A DNA stretch of 8,484 nt from Halomonas halophila (lineage in GTDB: Bacteria > Pseudomonadota > Gammaproteobacteria > Pseudomonadales > Halomonadaceae). Under the pieces are notes generated by a model. That model was not told the origin of the DNA, ran no database searches, and was given only the letters and a program-made list of their open reading frames with translations. The stretch lies in the NCBI GenBank assembly GCA_002433675.1, contig DJIP01000025.1, forward strand, positions 1 to 8,484, given 5' to 3'. A program made the translations under genes and the position numbers. The first letter of the stretch is position 1, and each line of letters begins with the position of its first letter. Of the stretch, positions 1 to 6,868 are shown piece by piece.

Positions 1-1434
1 GTCTCGCTGTTCAACGCCATGCTGAACGTCATCATCGACGAGCAACTCTTCGATGAGGCCTATATCCGCGAGCACACCGAGGGCTTCGAGCGGCTCAAGA
101 CGTCGGTGCGCGATCAGACGCCGGAGTCGGTGGCCGCAGCCTGCGGTGTGCCCGCCGACGAGATACGCGCGGCGGCGCGGGAATACGCCAACGCCGAACG
201 GGCGATGATCTTCTGGGGCATGGGAATCTCCCAGCATACCCACGGCACCGATAACGCCCGCTGCCTGATCTCGCTGGCGCTGGCCTGCGGCCACACCGGG
301 CGCCCCGGCACGGGCCTGCATCCGCTGCGTGGCCAGAACAATGTTCAGGGGGCCTCCGACGCCGGCCTGATCCCGATGGTGCTGCCGGACTACCAGCCGG
401 TGTCCGATGCCCAGGTGCGGGCCTCCTTCGAGGAGCTCTGGGGCAACGCTGGCACCAGCCGCGACGGCAGAGGCGACGCCCTGGATCCCGAGCCGGGCCT
501 CACCGTGGTCGAGATCATGGACGCCATCCACGCCGGCACCATTCGCGGCATGTACATTCTGGGCGAGAACCCGGCCATGTCGGACCCGGACCTGACCCAC
601 GCCCGTGGCGCGCTGGCAAGCCTCGACCATCTGGTGGTGCAGGATCTGTTCGTCACCGAGACGGCGCAGTTCGCCGACGTCATCCTGCCGGCCTCGAGCT
701 GGCCGGAAAAGGACGGCACCGTGACCAACACCAATCGCCAGGTGCAGCTGGGGCGCCAGGCGCTGCCGCTGCCCGGTGATGCGCGGCCGGACTGGTGGAT
801 CATCCAGGAGATGGCGCGGCGCTTTGGCCTTGACTGGGACTATGGCCACCCGCGCGAGGTCTATGCCGAGATGCAGAAGGGGATGGCCTCGCTGAACCAT
901 ATCGACTGGGAGCGACTCGAGCGCGAGGGCGCGGTTACCTATCCCTGCCAGGCGGAAGGGGCACCCGGCGAGGACGTGGTGTTCTCCGAGGCCTTCCCCA
1001 CCGCGAGCGGCAAGGCGCGTTTCTCGCCGGCATTGCCGCTGCCACCCGACGAACCCATCGACCGCGACTACCCGACGGTGCTGTCCACCGGGCGCCAGCT
1101 CGAGCACTGGCACACCGGTTCGATGACCCGCCGGGCCCAGGTACTCGACGATCTGGAACCCGAGGCGGTGGCCAGCCTGTCGGCGGGGGAGCTCGCCCGA
1201 CTGGGGTTGCGCCCGGGCGAGCGGGTGACCATCACCACCCGGCGTGGCGCCATCACCCTGGTGGCGCGGGTTGACGACGGTATGCCTGACGGCATGGTAT
1301 TCGTGCCTTTCTGCTATGTGGAGGCGGCGGTCAATCTGCTGACCAATCCGGCGCTGGACCCTTACGGCAAGATTCCGGAGTTCAAGTATGCCGCCTGTCG
1401 GTTGAGTCGCGCCGAGCCGGCCCAGGTCACCTAA
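1..1434 (+). CDS. fdhA: Formate dehydrogenase alpha (catalytic) subunit, C-terminal 477 residues; 5' end outside window
   Basis: This molybdopterin-dependent enzyme oxidises formate to CO2 in the cytoplasm and passes electrons to partner subunits, probably towards NAD+. The reading frame is open from base 1, so the true start lies upstream; the ATG at 19 is internal. Numbering from the first codon, RGQNNVQGASD near residues 108-118 is a hallmark of formate dehydrogenases. LGENPAMSDPD (about 187-197) and EKDGTVTNTNRQVQ (about 236-249) are typical of the bis-MGD oxidoreductase core. TGRQLEHWHTGSMTRR (about 363-378) opens the C-terminal molybdopterin-dinucleotide-binding domain, which closes with LTNPALDPYGKIPEFK. 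The iron-sulfur region and the active-site Cys/Sec lie off-window, so the subtype (FdsA-like NAD-linked or FdhF-like) cannot be settled. The gene ends with TAA. Partner beta/gamma genes are expected upstream (inference). Family assignment is firm; the symbol is generic. Confidence 0.92.
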   Translation, partial: VSLFNAMLNVIIDEQLFDEAYIREHTEGFERLKTSVRDQTPESVAAACGVPADEIRAAAREYANAERAMIFWGMGISQHTHGTDNARCLISLALACGHTGRPGTGLHPLRGQNNVQGASDAGLIPMVLPDYQPVSDAQVRASFEELWGNAGTSRDGRGDALDPEPGLTVVEIMDAIHAGTIRGMYILGENPAMSDPDLTHARGALASLDHLVVQDLFVTETAQFADVILPASSWPEKDGTVTNTNRQVQLGRQALPLPGDARPDWWIIQEMARRFGLDWDYGHPREVYAEMQKGMASLNHIDWERLEREGAVTYPCQAEGAPGEDVVFSEAFPTASGKARFSPALPLPPDEPIDRDYPTVLSTGRQLEHWHTGSMTRRAQVLDDLEPEAVASLSAGELARLGLRPGERVTITTRRGAITLVARVDDGMPDGMVFVPFCYVEAAVNLLTNPALDPYGKIPEFKYAACRLSRAEPAQVT

Positions 1435-1471
1435 TCTGAAGGTAAGACACAGCAACAAGGAGTCACCCACC

Positions 1472-1747
1472 ATGATGATTGCCGAGTTGATCGACGGTCG
1501 TGACTTTCGTGATCGGTTGGTGGCGCTGGGAGTGCGCCTGCCCGAGGATGCCTGCCCGGAGACCTGCGCCAGGATGGCCCGGCTCAAGGCCCGTGAGGTC
1601 GGTCTGCCCGGTCTTGCGGCGCTGGTACGCGAGTTGATGGACAAACAGGAGGTGCTGCTGCCGTCGGTCCAACAGGCCATCCAGGCCCACCTGATGGGGC
1701 TCGATGATAGCGGCGAATCCAGGGCTGCAGGGAAGGGCTCAGCCTAG
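1472..1747 (+). CDS. Small protein of unknown function downstream of formate dehydrogenase alpha (91 aa)
   Basis: I do not recognise the family. The start at 1472 is supported by AAGGAG at 1457-1462, nine bases upstream; the next ATG (1475) would be placed worse. The gene begins 37 nt after the formate dehydrogenase stop, which fits an operon. The protein is mostly predicted helix. It has an acidic/basic N-terminal part, a CPETC motif (Cys28, Cys32), then an amphipathic stretch (GLPGLAALVRELMDKQ, about 44-59), and a polar Gly/Ser-rich tail from about residue 78. There is no signal peptide or membrane segment. Its position is where formate dehydrogenase operons often carry a small delta subunit (FdsD), but I do not see the usual FdsD pattern, so it is either very divergent or a different accessory protein. 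A role in enzyme assembly or stability is a guess from position only. That it is a real gene is likely, from the ribosome binding site and the tight spacing. Confidence 0.8.
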   Translation: MMIAELIDGRDFRDRLVALGVRLPEDACPETCARMARLKAREVGLPGLAALVRELMDKQEVLLPSVQQAIQAHLMGLDDSGESRAAGKGSA

Positions 1748-1761
1748 ACCGCCGGCTTGCA

Positions 1762-1805
1762 GCCGCTCAGTCGCAAGGCGAAGATGGCGTTTCTTCGCCA
1801 GCGGC
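1762..1805 (+). promoter_or_regulatory. Stable hairpin in the leader immediately upstream of the cdaR-type gene
   Basis: GGCGAAGA (1777-1784) pairs perfectly with TCTTCGCC (1792-1799) around a 7-nt loop. An outer GCCGCT (1762-1767) can pair with AGCGGC (1800-1805), leaving a 9-nt bulge on the left side. No U-tract follows, so it is not a standard intrinsic terminator. It ends three bases before the likely Shine-Dalgarno of the next gene (AGGTGG, 1809-1814, with the start codon at 1819). It could therefore act in translation, in RNA processing between the formate dehydrogenase genes and the regulator, or in attenuation. The pairing is seen in the sequence; any function is inferred. Confidence 0.4.
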
Positions 1806-1818
1806 GGCAGGTGGCCCC

Positions 1819-2970
1819 ATGATTCTGAGCGCTGAGCTCGCACAGCAGATCATCGACAAGACCCAGGATATTCTCGACGCCAACATCAACGTGATGGACG
1901 CGCGTGGGGTGATCATCGCCAGCGGTGATCACGCTCGCCTGGGGACCCTGCACGACGGTGCGGTGCTGGCGCTTCAGCGTGGCAGCGAACTCGAGATATC
2001 CGAGCATGACGTCGATGCCTTCAAGGGGGCTCGGCCGGGCATCAATCTGCTGCTTCAGTGCGCCGGCGAGACGGTGGGGGTGCTCGGCATCACCGGTCCG
2101 CCACCGCTGGTGCGACAGGCGGCGAGGCTGGTCAAGGTGACCGCCGAGATGCTGGTCGAACAGGCCGACATGCTCAGTCAGCTTGAGTGGGCCAAGCGCC
2201 ATCGGGAAGGTTTTATCCTGTCGTGGGTCAACGCCGAGCTTTCTTCCGAGCAGCTTCACGACTGGGCCGAGCGTCTGGGGATCGACGTCGCCTGTCAGCG
2301 CCTGGCGGTACTGATCGAGCTGGACAGTGGGTCGCCCAGCACAGACCTGGACGCTATGCAGCGGCTGATGGAGCTGTTGGCCCGTGACAGCCTGGTCACC
2401 CAGGTGTCACCCCATCGCGTTCTGGTGCTTCAGCCTGTGACGGATCAGGCTGGACAGCGCCAGCCGGGCGCACACCCAGGCATTGGCGAGGCTATCGATG
2501 CCCTGCTGGCGCGCCTGGCACTGCTCGCTATCCACGGGGTCAAGGTTGCCGTCGGGCGCGCCTTCGACGCACCAGGCGACCTTCACCTGTCCTTCGAAAG
2601 CGCCCGGCAGGTGCTGGCAACCGGCAAGCGCCAGTATCCCGAGCGAAAGACCTATCACTACGATGAGTTGCGCCTGCCGGTGCTGCTGTCACCGTTGAAC
2701 GAGGGCTGGCAAGGCGAACAGTTGCGCGAGGCGGTCGAGCGCATCCGTGGAGCCGACAGCCAGGGGCGACTGCTGAAGACCCTGGCGATGCTGATCGCGC
2801 ACGAGGGCAACCTGAGCCGCTGCGCCGATGCCCTGCATGTCCATCGCAACACCCTGCGCTATCGGCTGGATCGCATCCACGAGATCACCGGCCTTTCTCC
2901 CCATCGCTTTACCGGCCTGGTGGAGCTGTACCTCGGCCTGGAGCTGTCTTCCGGCAACAGCGCTCGCTGA
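1819..2970 (+). CDS. cdaR: CdaR/SdaR-type transcriptional regulator (sugar-diacid recognition domain plus PucR-like HTH)
   Basis: The protein is a 383-residue cytoplasmic DNA-binding regulator. Its N-terminal part (about 3-135) is a sugar-diacid recognition domain: ANINVMDARGVIIASGD (21-37), followed by ARLGTLHDGA (39-48) and GINLLLQ (74-80), closely resembles E. coli CdaR, which controls glucarate, galactarate and glycerate use. A GGDEF-like middle region follows (about 150-280). The C-terminus has a PucR/CdaR-type helix-turn-helix: GNLSRCADALHVHRNTLRYR (330-349) then LDRIHEITGLSP. Length matches the family (about 385). The start at 1819 has AGGTGG four bases upstream, and the first residues align with the family's usual N-terminus. 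It lies 71 nt after the small formate dehydrogenase-linked gene on the same strand. No glycerate or glucarate genes are in the window, so its target is unknown. It may act on its own operon (inference). The family call is strong; the biological role and symbol are by homology only. Confidence 0.88.
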   Translation: MILSAELAQQIIDKTQDILDANINVMDARGVIIASGDHARLGTLHDGAVLALQRGSELEISEHDVDAFKGARPGINLLLQCAGETVGVLGITGPPPLVRQAARLVKVTAEMLVEQADMLSQLEWAKRHREGFILSWVNAELSSEQLHDWAERLGIDVACQRLAVLIELDSGSPSTDLDAMQRLMELLARDSLVTQVSPHRVLVLQPVTDQAGQRQPGAHPGIGEAIDALLARLALLAIHGVKVAVGRAFDAPGDLHLSFESARQVLATGKRQYPERKTYHYDELRLPVLLSPLNEGWQGEQLREAVERIRGADSQGRLLKTLAMLIAHEGNLSRCADALHVHRNTLRYRLDRIHEITGLSPHRFTGLVELYLGLELSSGNSAR

Positions 2971-3158
2971 TACCCCAAGGCCGATCTTTCTCGCTGGTGG
3001 CGAGCGGTGGCTTATGAGCTGTCGCGAGCAGGCGATCGCGTGCGAGTTATCGCATGCGAGGTAGTGCCATGACGCCAGCCGTCCCCCTGTCGCAGGGTGG
3101 GGCATCGCGCCTGCCTGTTCTCTGTGGCCACGCTGATGGTCGCGGCTGTCCCTGTCGG

Positions 3159-3178
3159 CAGGTCGTTTCCGCGACCTG
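3159..3178 (+). other. Perfect 7-bp hairpin just upstream of the terminator
   Basis: CAGGTCG (3159-3165) and CGACCTG (3172-3178) form a perfect stem with a 6-nt loop. It sits eight bases before the terminator hairpin, so the transcript end would carry two stems in tandem. It may stabilise the 3' end of the cdaR message or of a separate small RNA (inference). Confidence 0.45.
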
Positions 3179-3185
3179 GAACGGT

Positions 3186-3214
3186 AGCCGCAGCGTTGCG
3201 GTTGTCGTTTTTTT
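3186..3214 (+). terminator. Intrinsic (Rho-independent) terminator downstream of cdaR
   Basis: CCGCA (3188-3192) pairs with TGCGG (3197-3201) across a GCGT loop. The stem extends by a G-U and an A-U pair (3187/3202, 3186/3203). After four bases comes a run of seven T (3208-3214). This is the classic terminator layout, read on the plus strand. It lies 215 nt beyond the cdaR stop, so the message would have a long structured 3' region, unless a separate transcript begins in between. Confidence 0.65.
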
Positions 3215-3215
3215 C

Positions 3216-3300
3216 TTACATTAAATTACGCATTAGTTACCAAGAGTCGCCACGGCATTTTGTGCAGGATAATTAGCAGGGAGACAAATCTGTGCAGCTT
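3216..3300 (+). promoter_or_regulatory. Probable promoter/operator region of the GGDEF-EAL gene, with a 30-bp-spaced direct repeat
   Basis: This is the only distinctly AT-rich stretch in the intergenic region. The best -10-like hexamer is GATAAT (3268-3273, five of six to TATAAT), but I find no good -35 at 16-18 bp, so an activator-dependent or non-sigma70 promoter is possible. TGTGCAG occurs at 3261-3267 and again at 3291-3297, exactly 30 bp apart, close to three helical turns. The repeat could be a paired protein-binding site. Exact promoter placement is uncertain. Confidence 0.3.
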
Positions 3301-3385
3301 TCCCCTGTGGCGGGCCGATATATGCCGTTCCCCCAGGAGGCTTGCGCCGCCCATCTGGACGCTCCTTCACCACTGAGGCCGGCCG

Positions 3386-6300
3386 ATGAGTGACTGGAAG
3401 TCCGAGGAAGAACGGAGTCTGGGCTTCCCGCCATTGCTGCTGGTGGTGCTGACCTTCGGTGCACTGATGGCACTGCATACCCTGTTCGCCTCCTCCTCGT
3501 CTTCGTTGTTCCTGTTTGACCTTCTTACCTTCAGCCGCTCGGGAGCGGTGGCGTCGTTGCTGGCAACGCTCGGTATTCTGGCGCTGGTCATCGGCTGTGG
3601 TCGGGTCAGGCAGCTGGCCTCGCTGGCCCTGCTGGCGTTCAGCCTAGGGCAAGCCATGTGGCTGCTTGATCAAGTCAATCGTCAGGTGAGCATCGAGGCG
3701 TTGCCGGCAATGTCGTTGCTGCTGATGCTGCTGTTCGCCTTCTGTCTGTGGCACGGTCGAGGCGCCGGGCGCAGACGCTACGCTGCCCTGGGGCTAGTGT
3801 GCATGGTGGCGGGTGCGCTGGGATTTTCAATTCTGTGGACAACGGAGGATGCTCCACGCTGGCGCCTTGTGCTGTTCGAGTCTCGACCGCTTGGCACCGT
3901 CATGGTGTTTACCTATGGCGTCATCTTCTGGCTGGTCGCCCGCCAGCGTAGCTTGAGCTTCCGGCGGCTGGCGCCCAGGGTGATCAAGGTCGGGCTTATC
4001 GGCACCAGTCTCAGCATGTTGGTGGGCTTCGGGGGCTACCACCTCTATTCACTCGATCTGAAGCAGGATCTGACCACTCAGTTGGATGCCCTGGGCGAGC
4101 GCATCGTCAACTGGGAAGAGCGCTACCGCCTGGGCTGGAGCGAGTGGAGCCTTCCGCTGGCCCAGGCCGGAGGCTCCCCGGAGCCCACCGGTCCCGGGGG
4201 CCGGGAAGAGGTGCTTGCCTACGTCTGGTGGCAGGATAACGGCGCGCTGCGCTGGGACCCCTCTGATGGTCACGAATCAACCACACGCCTCGGAGAAGTG
4301 CTGGCGCTGCACGAGGTTCGAGGCTGGCTTGATCAGCGCCAGGACGAGGCCATGCGCTGGAGGATAGTGGATAAAGGCGCGGCGCTGCTGGAAGTCAACA
4401 GCTTCGGTGTTGCGGGCCCCCGGCTGGTAGTACTTGTCGACACGACGCTGTGGCTTGAGCACTTGAGTGAAGGACTGTCGGCGAACCTGTCGCTGCTGGA
4501 GCGCCGGCAAGCAGAGGTATTGGACCATGCTGCTCGCGAGGTCTGGGTAGAGCGCGGCAGGCTGGCCGGCGTGATGCGTGACGATATTCCCCTGGCCGGG
4601 GGCACCTTGCTGCGGGTTCAGGCATCGAAGACGCTGTCACTTCAATGGGTGCTGTTGCCGGCGCTGTTGCTGGCGTTGGGCCTGTTTGTGACCTATCAAC
4701 TGATGACCTGGATTGCGCTGGCGCGATTGCGTCGCGAGCAGGCGATCTCGCTGGCGACGCGTGAACAGGAGTTTCAGTCCCTGTTCGGACTTAACCCCGT
4801 GCCGATGCTGCAGGTTCGACGTTCGGGCCTGGTCGGTGCGCTCAACGACTCTGCCATCGACGCGCTGGGTGACAGGGCCGGTGATGCCGTCGCTCGACCC
4901 TTCGCCGAGGTAGCCGGTCGCTTGCTGGGAAGCGGTGATGCTCCCGATGAATTGATGAAGCACTTCGACGATGTCATGTCCGGGCGACAGCGGTCCGTGA
5001 TGTTCGAGTGCTCGATCGCTGACTCCACCTTCCGGCTACGCCTGCAGCAGGTCCGGGTGGGGGTGGCCTGTGTGGGGCTTTTCGCCAGTTTCGCCGATAT
5101 CAGCCTGCGTCAGCGGGAGCAGGCCAGGCTGTCGATCATGGAGCACTGTCTCAGGGAGAGCAGCAATGGAGTGGTGATTTTCGACGCCCAGGCCAGGGGG
5201 GGGCCCGTGATGTACGCCAACGCTGCCCTGTGCCGCATGCTGGATATGCCGGCATCCGCGGTGACCGGGCTGCTGGCGAGTGAGCTCGCCAGGACCATGG
5301 GGCTGGACCCGGTGACGGAAGCCGAGGTCTGCCACTGGATGAAGTCCCAGCAGGCGGGGTCGGTCACTGCGCAGGCCAGCCTGGAAGGGGGAGGCGGTCG
5401 CTGGTATGACCTGACGCTCTCGCCGGTGCACGCGCTGCGCGAAGGTGTGAGTCATTACATCGGCATCGTCGATGACGTCAGCCAGCGCAAGGTTCAGGAG
5501 GAGATGCTGGCCCACCAGGCCACCCACGACGCCCTGACGGGTCTGCCCAATCGTACCTTGCTGGCCGACCGACTGGAGCACGACGTGGCCCTGGCGACAC
5601 GTCATCGGCAGGGGCTGGCGGTGCTGTTCATCGATCTGGATGCGTTCAAGCCGATCAACGACAGCCTGGGGCATGAGGTCGGTGATCGCGTACTGGTCCA
5701 GGTCGCCAAGCGCCTGAGTCGAGGGCAGCGACGCTCGGATACCCTGGCGCGCCTGGGCGGGGATGAGTTCGTGCTGGTGCTGGTGGATATCGGTGGCAAG
5801 GACAAGGCCATCGCGGTGGCTGAGCGTCTGCTGGACCAATTGCGTGAACCCTGCCGCGTCGACGGTTACCAACTGCAGATATCCGCCAGTATCGGGATTG
5901 CCTTGCTGGATACCAGGACCACCCTGTCGCCACAGCGGCTGATCCAGCAGGCCGATCTCGCCATGTACCAGGCCAAGCAACGCGGGCGAAACCAGTATCA
6001 GTTATTCACACGCACCCTGGATGGTCTTCCCGGTCGTCATGTGACTCTGCGCAACGCGCTGCGTATTGCCATGGAGCAGCAGCGACTGCAGTTGTTCTAT
6101 CAGCCCCAGGTGGATGGCGAGGGCAGGGTCACCGGCCTGGAGGCATTGATACGCTGGTCCCACCCCGAATTCGGCTGGGTACCACCGTCGGAGTTCATTC
6201 CGCTGGCCGAAGAAACCGGTCAGATCATCGATCTGGGTCGCTGGGTGATGCGCAGGGCCTGCTACGACGCCAAGCGGCTGTGGCGAAGCGGGCTCAAGCC

Positions 6301-6868
6301 AGGCCGGGTGGCGGTGAACCTGTCACCGCTGGAATTTCATCGCATGGATTTTCTCTCCAGCGTGTGCCAGACGCTGGACCAGACCCACCTGCATGCCGAA
6401 TGTCTGGAGCTGGAAATCACCGAAGGCATGCTGCTGGACGACCAGGAACGCGTGGCTCGCACGCTGGAGTCCCTGGCGGCCCGCGGGGTCACCACGGCGA
6501 TCGACGACTTCGGCAAGGGCTACTCGAGCTTCGATTACCTCAAGTCGCTGCCCATCGACAAGATCAAGATCGACCGTGGCTTTGTCGCCCAGTGCCTGGA
6601 CAGCGAGCCCGACCTGGCGGTCTGTCGTAGCGTGATCACCCTGGCCCAGGAACTGGGCCTCGAGGTGCTGGCAGAGGGGGTCGAGACACCGCATCAATGT
6701 GCCACCCTCAAGGCCCTGGGCTGTACCACCTTCCAGGGCTATCTGTTCGCTCGACCGGTGCCTTTCCGGGAGCTTGCCGGCCTGCTGCGGCGTCCCCATC
6801 TGGCGCCGCTGCAGGAGGCCCCGATGGATCGGCAGGTACTGTCGGGGGCTGGGGCGCGCCGAGAGTGA
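3386..6868 (+). CDS. Membrane-bound bifunctional c-di-GMP enzyme: 7TM, periplasmic domain, TM, PAS, PAS, GGDEF, EAL (1160 aa)
   Basis: Predicted membrane protein that makes (GGDEF) and/or degrades (EAL) the second messenger c-di-GMP. Hydrophobic segments lie near residues 13-34, 53-71, 76-97, 105-123, 131-151, 168-185 and 199-220. A hydrophilic stretch (about 221-418) precedes an eighth segment (419-444). Arg-rich loops at 72-75, 124-131, 186-198 and 445-452 put both termini in the cytoplasm and 221-418 in the periplasm. Two PAS-like domains follow (about 455-575 and 580-700). The cyclase has an intact GGDEF (791-795) and an inhibitory RxxD site (R782-D785) at the standard five-residue distance. 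The phosphodiesterase retains EAL (919-921), N978, E1010, the D1040-D1041 pair in DDFGKG, K1061, EGVE (1097-1100) and QGYLFARP. Both activities are therefore possible. The start at 3386 has GAGG (3375-3378) seven bases upstream. It is flanked by a terminator upstream and a convergent hairpin downstream, so it is probably transcribed alone. The input signal is unknown. Confidence 0.93.
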   Translation: MSDWKSEEERSLGFPPLLLVVLTFGALMALHTLFASSSSSLFLFDLLTFSRSGAVASLLATLGILALVIGCGRVRQLASLALLAFSLGQAMWLLDQVNRQVSIEALPAMSLLLMLLFAFCLWHGRGAGRRRYAALGLVCMVAGALGFSILWTTEDAPRWRLVLFESRPLGTVMVFTYGVIFWLVARQRSLSFRRLAPRVIKVGLIGTSLSMLVGFGGYHLYSLDLKQDLTTQLDALGERIVNWEERYRLGWSEWSLPLAQAGGSPEPTGPGGREEVLAYVWWQDNGALRWDPSDGHESTTRLGEVLALHEVRGWLDQRQDEAMRWRIVDKGAALLEVNSFGVAGPRLVVLVDTTLWLEHLSEGLSANLSLLERRQAEVLDHAAREVWVERGRLAGVMRDDIPLAGGTLLRVQASKTLSLQWVLLPALLLALGLFVTYQLMTWIALARLRREQAISLATREQEFQSLFGLNPVPMLQVRRSGLVGALNDSAIDALGDRAGDAVARPFAEVAGRLLGSGDAPDELMKHFDDVMSGRQRSVMFECSIADSTFRLRLQQVRVGVACVGLFASFADISLRQREQARLSIMEHCLRESSNGVVIFDAQARGGPVMYANAALCRMLDMPASAVTGLLASELARTMGLDPVTEAEVCHWMKSQQAGSVTAQASLEGGGGRWYDLTLSPVHALREGVSHYIGIVDDVSQRKVQEEMLAHQATHDALTGLPNRTLLADRLEHDVALATRHRQGLAVLFIDLDAFKPINDSLGHEVGDRVLVQVAKRLSRGQRRSDTLARLGGDEFVLVLVDIGGKDKAIAVAERLLDQLREPCRVDGYQLQISASIGIALLDTRTTLSPQRLIQQADLAMYQAKQRGRNQYQLFTRTLDGLPGRHVTLRNALRIAMEQQRLQLFYQPQVDGEGRVTGLEALIRWSHPEFGWVPPSEFIPLAEETGQIIDLGRWVMRRACYDAKRLWRSGLKPGRVAVNLSPLEFHRMDFLSSVCQTLDQTHLHAECLELEITEGMLLDDQERVARTLESLAARGVTTAIDDFGKGYSSFDYLKSLPIDKIKIDRGFVAQCLDSEPDLAVCRSVITLAQELGLEVLAEGVETPHQCATLKALGCTTFQGYLFARPVPFRELAGLLRRPHLAPLQEAPMDRQVLSGAGARRE

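Larger units (their letters stand above)
2971..3385 (+). other. 415-nt intergenic region with serial hairpins, a terminator and an AT-rich promoter-like stretch
   Basis: The left half is GC-rich and full of self-complementary segments. CGCTCGC (2961-2967, overlapping the end of cdaR) can pair with GCGAGCG (3000-3006), competing with a local CTCGC/GCGAG stem (2990-3004). TGCGA/TCGCA (3041-3054) overlaps the palindrome TCGCATGCGA (3050-3059). CCCTG/CAGGG (3085-3097) forms a tight 3-nt-loop stem. CAGGTCG/CGACCTG (3159-3178) is a perfect 7-bp stem. An intrinsic terminator then closes this half. The right half (from about 3208) is markedly AT-rich and probably holds the promoter of the next gene. 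A 51-codon reading frame (3069-3224) with a fair ribosome binding site also lies here but runs through the terminator. No family is recognised. Confidence 0.6.

Noticed and set aside
1744..2259. Minus-strand open frame (171 codons) opposite the start of cdaR
   Set aside because: It overlaps the conserved sugar-diacid recognition domain on the other strand and has no plausible ribosome binding site or homology that I can see.
3254..3265. GG...GC elements resembling a sigma54 promoter upstream of the c-di-GMP gene
   Set aside because: The GG and GC doublets are separated by 8 bases instead of the required 10, so the site does not fit the -24/-12 rule.
3300..3385. A c-di-GMP or other riboswitch before the GGDEF-EAL gene
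   Set aside because: I looked for the conserved core of GEMM-type c-di-GMP riboswitches and for common cofactor riboswitch motifs and found no convincing match.
5036..5980. Minus-strand open frame (314 codons) within the PAS/GGDEF region
   Set aside because: It is antisense to intact PAS and GGDEF coding sequence; its Gln/His/Gly-rich composition is typical of reverse-frame shadows.
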